A DNA stretch of 33,759 nucleotides from Hypsibius dujardini (GCA_001579985.1 LRSR01004504.1:1-33759); one strand, 5' to 3'. Positions 10,661 to 20,557 are shown, counted from the stretch's first letter. Made by a program: numbers and translations. Notes: generated from the sequence alone by a model not told the origin.

Positions 10661-11263
10661 TCAGTGTTTTCCGGCGAAGGCGTCCTTCGCATCGCCGATC
10701 TTCTCGCCCAGGCTGCGGGGGTCCTTCACCTCTTTTGTCACTTCATGTACGCTCTTTCCGTCCTTGATCTCGACCTTCTCCTGGAAGAACGGAAAAATAA
10801 GTCAGTGTGAACAATGAGGTCAGTCAGTCGATCACCGATGCGAGCACTCCGCCTCAAAAGTAGAGGTAGGAGGTATATTAGGTCCTGACTTCTCAGTTTA
10901 TTCGCAATCGCAACTAACTCCCGAAAGTACTCCCGGAGGTTTTCCCGGAAGTATCCACAAAAAAAACTGAGTGTAGTAGCACCTACCAATCATTTCTAAA
11001 GAAGATTTCATACCTTGGTGATTTGTTGTTCCTTTCCGTCGGACTTGAAGGCAGCCTTTGCATCTTCAATCTTATCCCCGAACGAGCGACCGTCCTTAAG
11101 CTCTGACCGAACCTGTAAAAGGAACGTACCAATGCATAAGCAAATCTTTTAGAATTCAGTGAAAGCTCGCTGGCGACTGGGCGAAGCGCGGAAAGGTTCC
11201 TACCTCATGGTGCTCCGATCCATCGGCATTGACGACGTGCTTTTCCTTGGTAACGTGCTCCAT
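10661..11263 (-). CDS. Small charged protein of two tandem repeat units, 92 residues, unrecognised
   Basis: Three exons on the minus strand: 11263-11204, 11112-11014 and 10780-10661. Phases agree, donors are GTAGGA and GTATGA, acceptors are TTTTACAG and TTCCAG, and the stop is TGA. The start has context CAGCGCAATGG. The protein has no signal peptide, membrane segment or cysteine and is about one third Lys, Asp and Glu. It consists of two similar units of about 37 residues: 5-42 (VTKEKHVV, then HEVRSELKDGRSFGDKIEDAK, AAF) and 52-88 (ITKEKVEI, then HEVTKEVKDPRSLGEKIGDAK, DAF). The helix-prone GEKIGDAKDAF end of each unit is best kept. I do not recognise the family. By composition it could be a cytosolic stress or hydration-type protein, but that is speculation. 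A TATA box and GC/CCAAT boxes lie upstream. Confidence 0.8.
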
Positions 11264-11385
11264 TGCGCTGAAAGGAGGTTTGCTGCGGGATACTTAAGAG
11301 GAAAAAAGAAAATTCGAAGGAATTCGAAAAGTAGAAATTCAAATTGAGAGAAATGTGAGTGTCTACCTAGCGGATTCCGTGCGGG

Positions 11386-11392
11386 TTTTATA
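11386..11392 (-). promoter_or_regulatory. TATA box of the 92-residue protein gene
   Basis: The minus strand reads TTATAAAAC here, about 123 bp upstream of the ATG at 11263. Farther upstream are an inverted GC box (GGGCGG at 11491-11496 on the plus strand) and CCAAT (11463-11467). The arrangement suits a strongly regulated single-gene promoter. Position and spacing are the only evidence. Confidence 0.5.
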
Positions 11393-11499
11393 AGCGGGTA
11401 TGATGCTGGGGAAAATCCCACACTATGGAAAACCCGTTCGCGGTGAGTGTGTATGTACGCAGCCAATCACGCTAGATCAACAGCGTCAATGGGCGGGAC

Positions 11500-12540
11500 T
11501 CACGGCACATTCCACGGTCCCCCGCGGTGTGGCGCCACGGGTTAAACTGCAAAGTACAGGTCTACCGCGACATAGGCAAAGTCTGATACAAACAGTGCAG
11601 AACTTCGTTACAGAGTATTATATCGTGGTGCTGGTTCCCCAAACGTGTGTGAGATGAGTTGCCGCTGGCACTGTGCAAGGAGGATGCTGCTGTTCAGCGA
11701 ATCGGGACCCATCCAGTGGTAATTACAGTAACCGCGCACGGGCCGAAGTGCAATGTCTGAGGTCATAGACCATAGTCGCTTGCATGCGACGTATAATTAT
11801 CGTTGGAGAAGTACAGAAAAGTGTTCTCACGAGGGTTTGGAGTGTTGTTCTTCTTCAAGCTGACGGAAGACCTGTGACCGCATTATACCGATACGTAATA
11901 GTTCGCGTGGTATATTGAGTTAACACAATTACTCGTAAGGACAGTCCTTGTTAGTTTTGTGAGTTGCTGAAAAAGTACTACTAGTCTAGAAAATTAAAAA
12001 ATATACCCCGACATACGAACATAACGTTCGTACAGTAAAGGAACAAGATCGCTATAGTGTGAGTAAAATAATGCACAGTCAATATCTTGAGACTCGAACG
12101 GTCACGTGAGTTTATTTCTATCGAAACGTTTAGTTCGTTTCATTTCAGTTCGAAATGTGAAATCTCAACGGCTTGCACCGACCGGATCGGTTGAGCCGTT
12201 ATCGAAAATACATTTACGTGTTTCTGTTTTTTTTGTTGTTAAATATTAAAGTTGGAAAGTAGACGAAACGGATCGCGTTTCATAAAAGATGCTAAATTAG
12301 TTTACTTTTCCCGTTTGGTTTGGTGACTGAGACAAGGGCAACGGGCTGGGCGGCTCGGGCCCGAACCGTTTGCTCGGAGCCGGCCGTTGTTGATTCGGAG
12401 TTTGAGACAGTAAAGAAGAAACTGACACTGTGGCATCGTTCGAATCTCAGGACCTTCACTGTACCTCTGCCCATCTGTTGTGCTTGTTGGGTGATTAAAC
12501 AATAAACAGTCGAGATCCAAAATTGGAAAGCTCTCCAGAG
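11500..12540. other. Intergenic region with no recognised gene
   Basis: No exon chain or family motif is visible. It contains a TCACGTGA palindrome at 12102-12109. A tRNA-type B-box word (GTTCGAATC, 12438-12446) has no A-box at a plausible spacing, so it is not a tRNA; a SINE remnant is possible but unsupported. Confidence 0.5.
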
Positions 12541-12543
12541 CCA

Positions 12544-13346
12544 TACTTGTTTTTGAATACTTGTGCATACTTGTTTTTGTGCATACAGCTGTGTTTGCAA
12601 CAGCTTCCGGCTGTAAGTCGGACCACCCTCTTTTGGTGTAAACATAGACCAACCTATTACATTGGCGAATTCCCACAAACCATGAGCGGCAAAATTGATT
12701 GCTGGATTTTTCCAACAACTCAATTGAATATTCTTTCTATTGATCGATTGATTGAGAACGGCATCTCCTCAACCTGTTACTCCACGGAAAGTCAGGGCTC
12801 CTTCAGAGGAATGCCGTTCTGGTCGTGCCGGTCCATCACTTTTCGGAACCGATTCCACATTAGCCAAAATAACCGCCGATTTCTCGATGGGTCTTCCCTC
12901 CACCGTGCATCTAAAAAATTACCCTGACTTTCCGTGGAATAACAGGTTGAGGAGGTGTCGTTTTCAATCAATCGATCAATAAAAAGAATATTCAAATGAG
13001 CCGTTGGAAAATCAAGCAATCAATTTTGTCGCTCATGGTTTGTGGGAATTCACCAATGTAATAGGGTGGTCTATGTTTACACCAAAAGAGGGTGGTCCGA
13101 CTTACAGCCGGAAGCTGTTTCAAACACAGCTGTACTTGTGCATTAAGTGCACATAATACAAGTATGCACAAACAAGTACTGTACTGTCGCGATTCTAACG
13201 GACAGCTTAGCCACGCCTCCCGCCGTGCAAGACTCTGTGTGACGTCACGGATTCAATTCCAGCCCGGCCCGGTCCCGGGCCCGGGGGTCGTAATTTACTG
13301 GTAGGGCCAAAACACGGCCGTTATAATCGCGACAGTACAGTATGCA
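12544..13346. mobile_element. Foldback element with about 255-bp inverted arms, interrupted by a MITE
   Basis: The left arm (12544-12797) and right arm (12922-13178) are reverse complements at roughly 90 percent by eye, including the stretches CGGACCACCCTCTTTTGGTG and TCCACGGAAAGTCAGGG, around a 124-bp loop. The right terminus appears to continue beyond the inserted MITE (13179-13340): TGCAC at 13342-13346 completes the ATACTTGT-type end. Open frames within it are only products of the palindrome; no transposase is visible. Confidence 0.87.
13179..13340. mobile_element. TA-flanked MITE (162 bp) nested in the foldback element
   Basis: The left end reads CTGTACTGTCGCGATTCTAA, and the reverse complement of the right end reads CTGTACTGTCGCGATTATAA. 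TA lies at 13177-13178 and 13341-13342. The interior is GC-rich, with CCCGGGCCCGGG. There is no coding capacity. The ends share the pattern CTGTAyTkTCGCG with the MITE at 5753-5898. Confidence 0.86.
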
Positions 13347-13908
13347 CTAAACTGGAACTGCACATGAAGGAGTACTCGTACTGTTAGCACCTTACACGTA
13401 CTGACCAGCAGTTGTGCTGGCTCAATTGTCCGTCCATACCATACTAGTTACACACGTGGCCAGATTACTGGGTGGCAGAGTACGAACCACTCTTCTGCTG
13501 GGTGCAAAGCGAAATCAGGTGGCCCGAGTTTGAGCCAAATACCTAGTATTGTGGCCATGTGTGTAGTAAGTAGTACCTTGCACTGCATCAGTTTGCCCGT
13601 TGACCATGCATTGCCGCCGGAAAAGTGATCGTCTCGTGCAATGCAGACAAGTATAGAAGAAATGAGACATGTATCAAACAATTAGTTTAAGAATAAATTT
13701 GTACTGTGATTATTACACCCAGAAATATGGCAGCTAATAAGATCCATCAAACGTATGTTTTTTCAGACCACAACGCCCCATAATCGAAAAGTTGCGTTAT
13801 ACAGACAATTATATCTTTTATTATATGATAACTGAAACAAACACGTTGCGGTGGAACATTTTTAGCCCAGAAGCCAAAACATTATAGACCGCAACAGTAC
13901 TGAATCTC

Positions 13909-14136
13909 CTACGAGACAGGGAGCTTCCACTTGCGTTTCCGGCCCATCAAGGCCTCCTTCAGATCCTGCAACCTCTGACGTAGCTTCGTTCGCGACGAAT
14001 CCTTCTTGTCCACTTGGATCACCAGCGGGGCTGAAGTCGCCAGCGGCGGGGATTCGTCCAGCTGCAGTGATGCAGGGCCTTGTCTGACTGCGCAGTCCGC
14101 CGACGGCGCGATATCCACACTGGACTCTGCGGGCAT
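13909..14136 (-). CDS. Candidate terminal exon or short ORF, unrecognised
   Basis: An open frame of 75 codons on the minus strand ends in a Lys/Arg-rich, helix-prone stretch (SSRTKLRQRLQDLKEALMG, then RKRKWKLPVS). AATAAA on the minus strand (13817-13822) lies about 90 nt past the stop, as expected for a 3' end. The first ATG follows a possible splice acceptor (GCAAG), so this may be the last exon of a longer gene whose other exons I cannot find. Other frames across it are also open, so the frame itself is uncertain. Confidence 0.3.
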   Translation of the reverse strand: MPAESSVDIAPSADCAVRQGPASLQLDESPPLATSAPLVIQVDKKDSSRTKLRQRLQDLKEALMGRKRKWKLPVS

Positions 14137-14156
14137 CCTTGCAATGTGTAAGAAGG

Positions 14157-14269
14157 GTAAGGTCCTTCGGTATACTGGTAAGGTCCTTCGGTATACTGGT
14201 ACGGTTCTTCGGTATATTGGTAAGGTCCTTCGGTATACTGGTAAGGTCCTTCGGTATACTGGTACGGTC
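14157..14269. repeat. 21-bp minisatellite, about 5.4 copies
   Basis: The unit GTAAGGTCCTTCGGTATACTG starts at 14157, 14178, 14199, 14220 and 14241, with a partial sixth copy. The 21-bp period keeps all frames open, which explains the repetitive open frames (IPKDLTS on minus, GILVRSF on plus) across it. Confidence 0.93.
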
Positions 14270-14656
14270 AGACAGCGAGAACCAATGGGTGTGTGTGTGT
14301 GTGTGGTGCAGCGATCCGGAAGACAATAGTGTCAAAACGGTCGACGAAGAAAATGAAATGAAACGATGTCTCTCATCTCGGATCTTTCTCTTTCTCTGTT
14401 ACTCGGACGGAAATATACGAGCTCGCGTTGAAGGCGCGATGAGGAGGTCGAGAGGTTGCCGTACCGTTCTATAGCCGCTGGACACATACTATTTTTTGCC
14501 CTGCCCGCGCGCTGCTTTTGCGATGCACACATACCTTTATTGAGAGCTGTCAAGAGACATATATTTCCACGGTTCATATAGTCGTCACAACATAACAAAC
14601 ATACACCCGGCATGTGGCGGTAATTTATATGTGTGTGGACCCTCCTTGCCTGAAGA

Positions 14657-15775
14657 ATGTCCGCTGCGGCATCATTAAGACACTTTTTCCGCTCGGTATT
14701 TACAGGGCATGTGAAGCAGACGCAGTCCGAGCCGGTCATCGGTGTGGACACACTTTGGTGACTGGTACAGTGAAAGTTTGACCATTACCTTAGTTCCCTC
14801 AGAAATAATTGACGCGGTCGGTACCTCGTCGTCTTGCAACGGTGAAGAGTAAGTAGTGTATGAATAATGCCGCAGTCTAAAAAAGCATATAGAACATATG
14901 GAGCCGGCTTCATTTTCACCCATCCATGACAATTAATAATCGTTAGCCCCGACGCGTGTTGTGAATTGAGACAACAAGTCTCTCACACCCTGCGACTGTT
15001 TTACGAAGTAGGGGTAATAAAATAAGTGAGCGCGGGTCTCTTTCGATTTGTGTCGAATCGAGACGGTCGAATACACTCCTACTAAACTGACGCTCCGTTG
15101 GAGAAGGACTTGTCGGAAAAAGTGCGAGACGACCGAGAGGTGATTAAAAAGTAATGCTGATTGAATTAATATGCATCTGTTTTATCTAATTGAGATGACC
15201 GAATTATTGCGAAAATTCCCACGCGTGTCCACGTGCGTTAATTCGGCATTCTCTCTTGCCGACACCCAACAGACGGCGCCCTGGCGTCTGCCGATATTCT
15301 GGTGCAGGCAAGCGTAAGTTTTCAAATTCTTTCTTCGATTAAGGGTTACGGACATGAGTTCATCCGATTAATGAAAAAGAAGGGTACCGGTATCTCATTC
15401 TTTTTTCGCTACACAATTAACGTACGAACACTCTAGAAGAACATTGGTATTCTACGAAGCGACCTGATGGTGGGAAATATCGCACAGCCGTAAGTGAGTG
15501 TTCCGGAGGAACTCCACGGTGAGAGGCTTGCGGAGCACTCTGCTGCGTTGCGAGCCTTAAGTAAACCTGAAGGTGTAAACTTAAATCGTTCAAAGTCTTG
15601 TTTAACAATTGTAAGTCACATAAAAGTGAACTGTCTCTTTTCACGCCTCAACAAGAGGGACCGTGTGTGTCTGTGTGTCTGTGTGTCTGTGTGTCTGTGC
15701 GTGTGTGTGTGTGTGTCTGCGTGTATGTGTGCGTACTGGCCGCAGGGAAACCCATTCTTCCTCGCGCATGTTTGA
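14657..15775 (+). CDS. Candidate five-exon gene for an 84-residue, possibly mitochondrial protein
   Basis: The proposed exons are 14657-14741, 14803-14848, 15273-15313, 15437-15489 and 15746-15775. Phases agree throughout. Three introns use GTAAGT donors, and the first acceptor is a good TTCCCTCAG. The start MSAAASLRHFFRSVFTGHVK is Arg/Ser-rich, lacks acidic residues and resembles a mitochondrial targeting peptide. The middle has two cysteines, and the body reads QEHWYSTKRPDGGKYRTA. AATAAA at 15942-15947 lies about 170 nt past the stop. I do not recognise the family. The last exon is the weakest, because its acceptor lies just after a GT microsatellite. Exons on the opposite strand of 14675-14932 were considered but have poorer splice sites. 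Confidence 0.42.
15661..15730. repeat. (GT)n/(CTGTGTGT)n microsatellite
   Basis: An imperfect run of GTGTGTCT units followed by GT dinucleotides. It would lie in the last intron of the candidate gene at 14657-15775. Confidence 0.93.
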
Positions 15776-16309
15776 CTCCCGGTCACCGGGTCCAGCCTCT
15801 CAAGTGTAGCAAAAACTGGTCTCGCACCTACCCTGGCAGCATGAAAACTCCCTTCCCGCTCGTACCTTCTCATCCTGCACTTTGGTGTCGAACCGTTGAG
15901 CTGGTTGGGTCTACCTAATTTCACACTTTTCACCCAAAACAAATAAAAGATAATCGACACACAGAGATTACGGTGTGTATATGAAGCCCAACCCGGGCGA
16001 GAACTCACCCTGACTTATTCATCACCGCGCATTAATGGCAAATATCGCTTGGCAAATTCTGCGATAAGACAACACATGCCTTGCCCTGTCCTCGAGTCCG
16101 AAATCCCCGGGTTATAGACTTTACTCAACAACGGTTTTCCCGTCAAAGTCAGCACAGAGTCAGCACACAGTTTTTAGTCTAGCGATTTTGCAACAGGGCG
16201 TCTATCATTATCCGAAGTTCTGAGTGTATCTGCCCTCCCAGAACTTCCGGTCTCTCTTTAGACCTGTTGCCTAGTGGACCCATTCCGTCTTCCAGACACA
16301 TTGGAAAAT
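15776..16309. other. Intergenic region upstream of the Ly6-type gene
   Basis: It holds the 3' flank of the candidate gene, including AATAAA at 15942-15947, and the promoter side of the Ly6-type gene. No further gene is visible. Confidence 0.5.
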
Positions 16310-18079
16310 ATGTCATCTTGGGTTGGAATAGCGATTTTAGTCGCTTGTCTCGCCTTGGCAAGGACGGATCCAGTTTCTGCCTCCGATGCTACTGCTGGTA
16401 AGACCTTCTTTCTCCTTTCGTTGTAAAATAGAACGTAATATCAGTCGAACGGTTCCCGTTCTTCAGCTCGATACTCGTACGTACTGTCGTTTATATACAT
16501 TTGTATTTTATGTAAAAGGAAAAGCCGCTTTTGAGCCATTTAAAATATAATATCTTTTTTATTTCATTTAAAATCACAAAAATATGAATTGATATTTCAA
16601 AGCAGGTTTATATTTAAAATGACTGAATTCACATCAAGGATTAGGAAATTTTTATCTAAAATATTATTTTAAATGCTGAAAATGTGGCTTTTATTTTCAA
16701 TAAATAAAGTTAATAAATATACTTTGCCAGTCAATATAAATTTATTTATTATTTTATCTAAATTCAATGACGTTGTTGAAACAACACTATCGGTTCGTAA
16801 GGTCTTTTTCGTTTTAAAGTACCCAAAACCGGTCAGAAGTACACAAGCTCACCAGAGATTCTCGTAACTTTATTATTGCGCAAAACGGCGATGACCATGC
16901 CGTAATACTGAATTCACGTGCATTTCAGAGAAGGTTTCTGAGGCAGTTCCGGCAGATGGGCCCACCGTCAGCCGCGATGCCTTCGCGGTAAATGAAACGG
17001 AGATAGTTCGCGATTTCAACGCCACCGCGACGGGCAACAGCTCTCTGGTTCTGGGGGAAACGGCGGACGGCAACGGCAACGGCACTCTAGTTCTGGGCAG
17101 TAAGGCGGCAAACAATGCACGCAAAACCGTCGTGAAAGACGACGTCGCGACGTGCTATGTCTGCGACTCCTCCACGGATAAAGACAAGTGTCTGAAAGAG
17201 GATACCTTGAAGACGGAAAAATGCAGCATGGACCACGTGTGCCACTATATTGTCGGCGAGGTGGTCGAGAATCAGCGAGACAAAGGTAGCCACAACCGAA
17301 AATGAGTACTTAAGTGCTTGGAGTAGCCCAAAAAATGAAATTCTCCTGCTGTTTTCAGAGACCGTTATCCTTCTGGGCTGCGGACGGGCGCCAGCTTATA
17401 AACTCCGCCAGCTGCCTTACGGTGCAGTTACCCATACAGCGAGGTAGGAAATTAAATTGAAAACTGTAACAAAATCAGTCGTAAACATTTTTAATTCTCG
17501 AGGAAAAGTTAAAAGTTAAAAGTTAAAATGATATTTGTTTGGTCGAAGTGTTCTCTGATAGCCTACGAATTAATTTACTATCCAGTACGTCAATAACTAA
17601 TAATTGCCTAACTAACTAACTAAATTAACTAAAATTAACTAACTAATTAATAAACAATTAACTCATCAGCTAACTAACTAATTAATTAATAAATAAACTA
17701 ATTAACTACAGTAACGAACTAGCTAATTAGCTAATTAACTGAGTAACTAGCTAAAACCAAACGACTGGCCTCGATATGAAGACTAGATATCAAGTACAAC
17801 GGTTGTTATTCATTTAATAGTGGCCATGATACGGAATGCCGAGACTTCAAGTACATCCACAAGGACATGGACAATGCGCCAGCGGGTTCCGTGTATGCGG
17901 ACCTAGACATTGTGTTCAAGGGCCACTCCTGCAGCTGCCGGGGCAACACGGACCCCAAATGTAACATCGACTACAGGAAGATCCTAAGGCCCCTTAGTAG
18001 TGCTAGTCAAAGTGCCCTATCGGTGGGACTGCTCACTGCGACCCTCTCGTGGACCGCCGTCATGACCAAACTTTTCTAA
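16310..18079 (+). CDS. Ly6/uPAR (three-finger) protein, predicted GPI-anchored
   Basis: Four exons: 16310-16397, 16929-17285, 17359-17443 and 17821-18079. Phases agree, giving 262 residues. Residues 1-25 are a signal peptide (VGIAILVACLALA core). Residues 30-100 form an N-terminal extension with four N-glycosylation sequons (NET, NAT, NSS, NGT) and a short internal repeat (GNSSLVLG and GNGTLVLG). The cysteine-rich domain starts CYVCDSS at 105 and continues with KCL, KCS, HVCHY, GCG and ECRDF, ending SCSCRGNTDPKCNID, the usual C-C...C-N close of LU domains. The last 25 residues are hydrophobic after a small-residue SSAS site, as for GPI attachment. It resembles the Quiver/Sleepless-like invertebrate Ly6 group, but the ortholog is not clear. 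It likely sits on the outer plasma membrane. Its ligand is unknown. Confidence 0.84.
17583..17757. repeat. TAAC/CTAA-rich low-complexity tract in the Ly6-type gene intron 3
   Basis: A long run of imperfect CTAACTAA, TTAACTAA and TAATTAAT words fills the middle of the intron before the last exon. Confidence 0.85.
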
Positions 18080-18478
18080 GTTCTTCTGAAGTAGTTTTTC
18101 TTCTCAGTTCTGTTGACATAATACTAATTGTTAGTTAGACGCATTTAGGCTGGTCGGTGTTCGTTCGACGATGCCGACACTTTGTCACCGTAGGGGAACA
18201 TGTTTACGTTTTGGTTTTGAGAACGTTGAATGAACATGGTTTACAGGTACCAGTAGCATTATTAAGGTGCTCCAAGACTCATTGGAACATGGAACCCATC
18301 AGATACCTCAGAATTAGCTTGTTCCGTTGATTTCAAGCTTGAACAACTTGACTGCCCAACCCGCTGTTTCTGTTGTTCCTTGCTCGCGGACTGCCCTACA
18401 CTGTACACACAGGAACAGAATGCTTGACTAACTCAAACCATTTAACTCGGTCCTCGGTACCATATACAGTATCTTCGG
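18080..18478. other. 3' flank of the Ly6-type gene, no gene seen
   Basis: No coding pattern. The stretch ends in ATCTTCGG (18471-18478), the left copy of the direct repeat that flanks the foldback element. Confidence 0.5.
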
Positions 18479-19199
18479 CGGCTGAGGCTCCATTTCCTTT
18501 TTCTTATCCCTATACCTCTTCCTTTTTCGTACTCACCATTGCCTTTTCCATAAGCAACATACGCTTTTCCTTAAGCAACATATAATTTTCCTTAATCGAG
18601 ATTTCTTTTTCCTTAATTAACATTTCCTTACAAAAAATAGCTGTTCATAGCTTTCTTCGAGCTGGTACCGGGCGTAGGCTTCTTTTTCACGGTGAATCAG
18701 TGAGAATTCCTCGTTTCACCCTTTCCACTGGCGCATCTTGTTATATGTGGTTTGCTAGTTGACTGACACTTTCTACTTTTGCTTATGATGGTTAATTTTA
18801 CTGAGCAATTGCGAACTTTCTAATGGACAGAATAATACTTTACATCTTGCCGAATTGGCCGAATTCTCAGTTGCTACTGTATTGAAAGTGCGTAACCTTG
18901 AGCTGAAGGTTCAAGGTAATTCACTGCCTACTGACCTATCGGTCTATCGGTCTATCGGTCTATCCGTCTATCGGTTGATCGGTCTATAGACTGCTGTTTC
19001 TTTGATGATAAACTAAAAGTCACCCAAAAAGAAATGTCGTTTAAGGAAAAGGAAATGTCGATTAAGGAAAAAGGAAATGCCGATTAAGGAAAATATAAGG
19101 TTGATTAAAAAAAAGATAATGTTGCCTAAGGAAAAGGAAATGTTAAGTAAGAAAAAGGAAAAAGTTAAGGGTTAAGGAAAAGGAAATGTAGCCACAGCC
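18479..19199. mobile_element. Foldback element with repeat-built arms and 8-bp target-site duplication
   Basis: The outer ends are inverted: GGCTGAGGCTCCATTTCC on the left, and GGCTGTGGCTACATTTCC as the reverse complement of the right. Both arms (about 18480-18640 and 19030-19199) consist of degenerate tandem units of about 20 bp with the core CCTTAATCGACATTTCC. ATCTTCGG occurs directly on both sides, at 18471-18478 and 19200-19207, as an 8-bp duplication would. The middle holds an (ATCGGTCT)n run at 18936-18987. No transposase is visible. Arms made of tandem subrepeats plus an 8-9 bp duplication recall Drosophila FB or MULE-type foldback elements. Class assignment is inference. Confidence 0.82.
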
Positions 19200-19207
19200 A
19201 TCTTCGG

Positions 19208-20065
19208 AAGTTCCTGCCTCACATCATGTTCAGATAGTCCTCCGCATACGGCAGCACTCAGTTTCGCCCATATCTAACGTCCACCGGTATAACTACGAGT
19301 AACAGAGTGGATAATTATGCAAAGTACATGTGCCGGTACAAGTACAAGTACTTAGGTAGTAGTAGTAGTAGTACTTAGGTAGTAGTACGAGGAATCCGGT
19401 CTATTCCAAGCCATCCCTTTCCTGGTCTATGGTAGTCCGGGCGTTGGCAATGAAAATTATTTAACCATTGTCTAATCTATCAAAAGAGCCCAAATATGTT
19501 TTCTTGACAATGTGAATCCAGAATTTAATCTACCATCGATTGACATGGGGAGAAAAATTTAAATTTAATCATTTTTTCTAATTTGTCATTCATTTTCATC
19601 AAGTCGGATAGTTTGGAGTTTTGAAGTCGCATTTTCAAGCTCCGCACGGTATATTCGTTGTGTTTTTCCAATGTGAAATGGCGCAATAACGCTGATCGCC
19701 TCAGATTAGGCCAATAATACTACGGTACACAGCGACCCCGAGAAAAAAAAAGAGAGAAAGAGAGAGATACAAAAACCGGTCACCGAGTTAAGCTCCCCGA
19801 TAAAATCCTACGGTAAATCGTAACATAATCCCAGGGCGTTATCCTTATTAAGTAACTCGAAACGGCAGACTCACGAACACGGAAACGCTCCACCACACCG
19901 ATGAGATCACATTGCAGCAGCAGGCAAACAAAGCGAGTCGATATACTCCCAATTTCGGTGTGTGTGTGTGTGTATGCCACACCCTCCAACAACCTCAGCG
20001 CGTCGCTACCTCCCCGGCATAATCTTCTCCCCGATTCCCCCCACCCTTCCCATCCTCCCTCCATC
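19208..20065. other. Intergenic region, no gene seen
   Basis: It contains a short GTA-rich patch near 19330-19385 and a purine run near 19740-19770. No exon chain or family motif is visible on either strand. Confidence 0.5.
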
Positions 20066-20557
20066 TCAGGGTACTTTGAATTCCGTGTGAATGTGATCGC
20101 AACAGCACCTCCACATGCCCAGCAGGTAGCCCAGTGCGGAACCTCCAATCATGGCCCCGATCATCCATCCGTTGAAGGAGGCCGCCACCAGGATGAGGAG
20201 GAACCCGCAGATGGTCTGGACGATGTGCAGGCCGGTGAGGAAGATGAAGAGCATGCAGGAGCAGCCGTCGCAGCTCTCGTCGTCGTCGCCGTTCTCAATG
20301 TCCGCCGCGGTGCGCATCCGCTGGACGCGGAGGTAGCGCGAGTAGAGGCGCTCCTTGAAGGCCGCCAGCAGCTGGAAGAGGAAGGCGGTGCCGGCGACCG
20401 CGCCCAGCGCCCCGTAGAACTGCATCATGGTGTGGAGGGTGAAGTGCTGGAGCACGATGGTCGGCGTGAAGCCGAACTCCAGGAACGGCGCGTAGAAGAT
20501 GTAGACGGTCGTTTCGGGCGGCGCGGCCGGACTCGGTGGCGATTCCGTTTCCGCCAT
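20066..20557 (-). CDS. CTR-type copper-transporter-like protein lacking the Met filter
   Basis: A single uninterrupted frame of 163 residues. Three hydrophobic segments fit the CTR/SLC31 fold: about 44-66 (MMQFYGALGAVAGTAFLF), 103-126 and 127-148. The stretch LHIVQTICGFLLILVAASFN and the following GW...GGSALGYLLGMW align with human CTR1 LHIIQ...TYNGY...GAGTGYFLFSW, including the GxxxG (139-143) that packs the trimer. The two methionines of the CTR1 MxxxM filter correspond to Ile122 and Ala126 here, and the Met-rich N-terminus is missing. Cysteines are enriched instead: CDGCSC at 96-101 in the loop and CCC at 151-153 near the tail, where CTR1 has HCH. Expected place: plasma or endolysosomal membrane, as a trimer. 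Copper transport itself is uncertain. It is locally GC-rich and intronless, unlike its neighbours. Confidence 0.83.
   Translation of the reverse strand: MAETESPPSPAAPPETTVYIFYAPFLEFGFTPTIVLQHFTLHTMMQFYGALGAVAGTAFLFQLLAAFKERLYSRYLRVQRMRTAADIENGDDDESCDGCSCMLFIFLTGLHIVQTICGFLLILVAASFNGWMIGAMIGGSALGYLLGMWRCCCDHIHTEFKVP

Noticed and set aside
12438-12446. tRNA-type B-box word GTTCGAATC
   Set aside because: There is no A-box upstream at a tRNA or SINE spacing and no cloverleaf can be drawn, so I do not call a tRNA or SINE.
12292-12927. Overlapping 130-140-codon frames on both strands
   Set aside because: They lie within or beside the foldback palindrome and are products of its inverted arms. No transposase or other motif is present.
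14675-14932. Minus-strand exon chain over the candidate small gene (frames reading LRHYSYTTYSS or CFTCPVNTERKKCL)
   Set aside because: Acceptors and donors are weaker than on the plus strand, and the frame could not be extended to a start or joined to the 13909-14136 frame without a stop.
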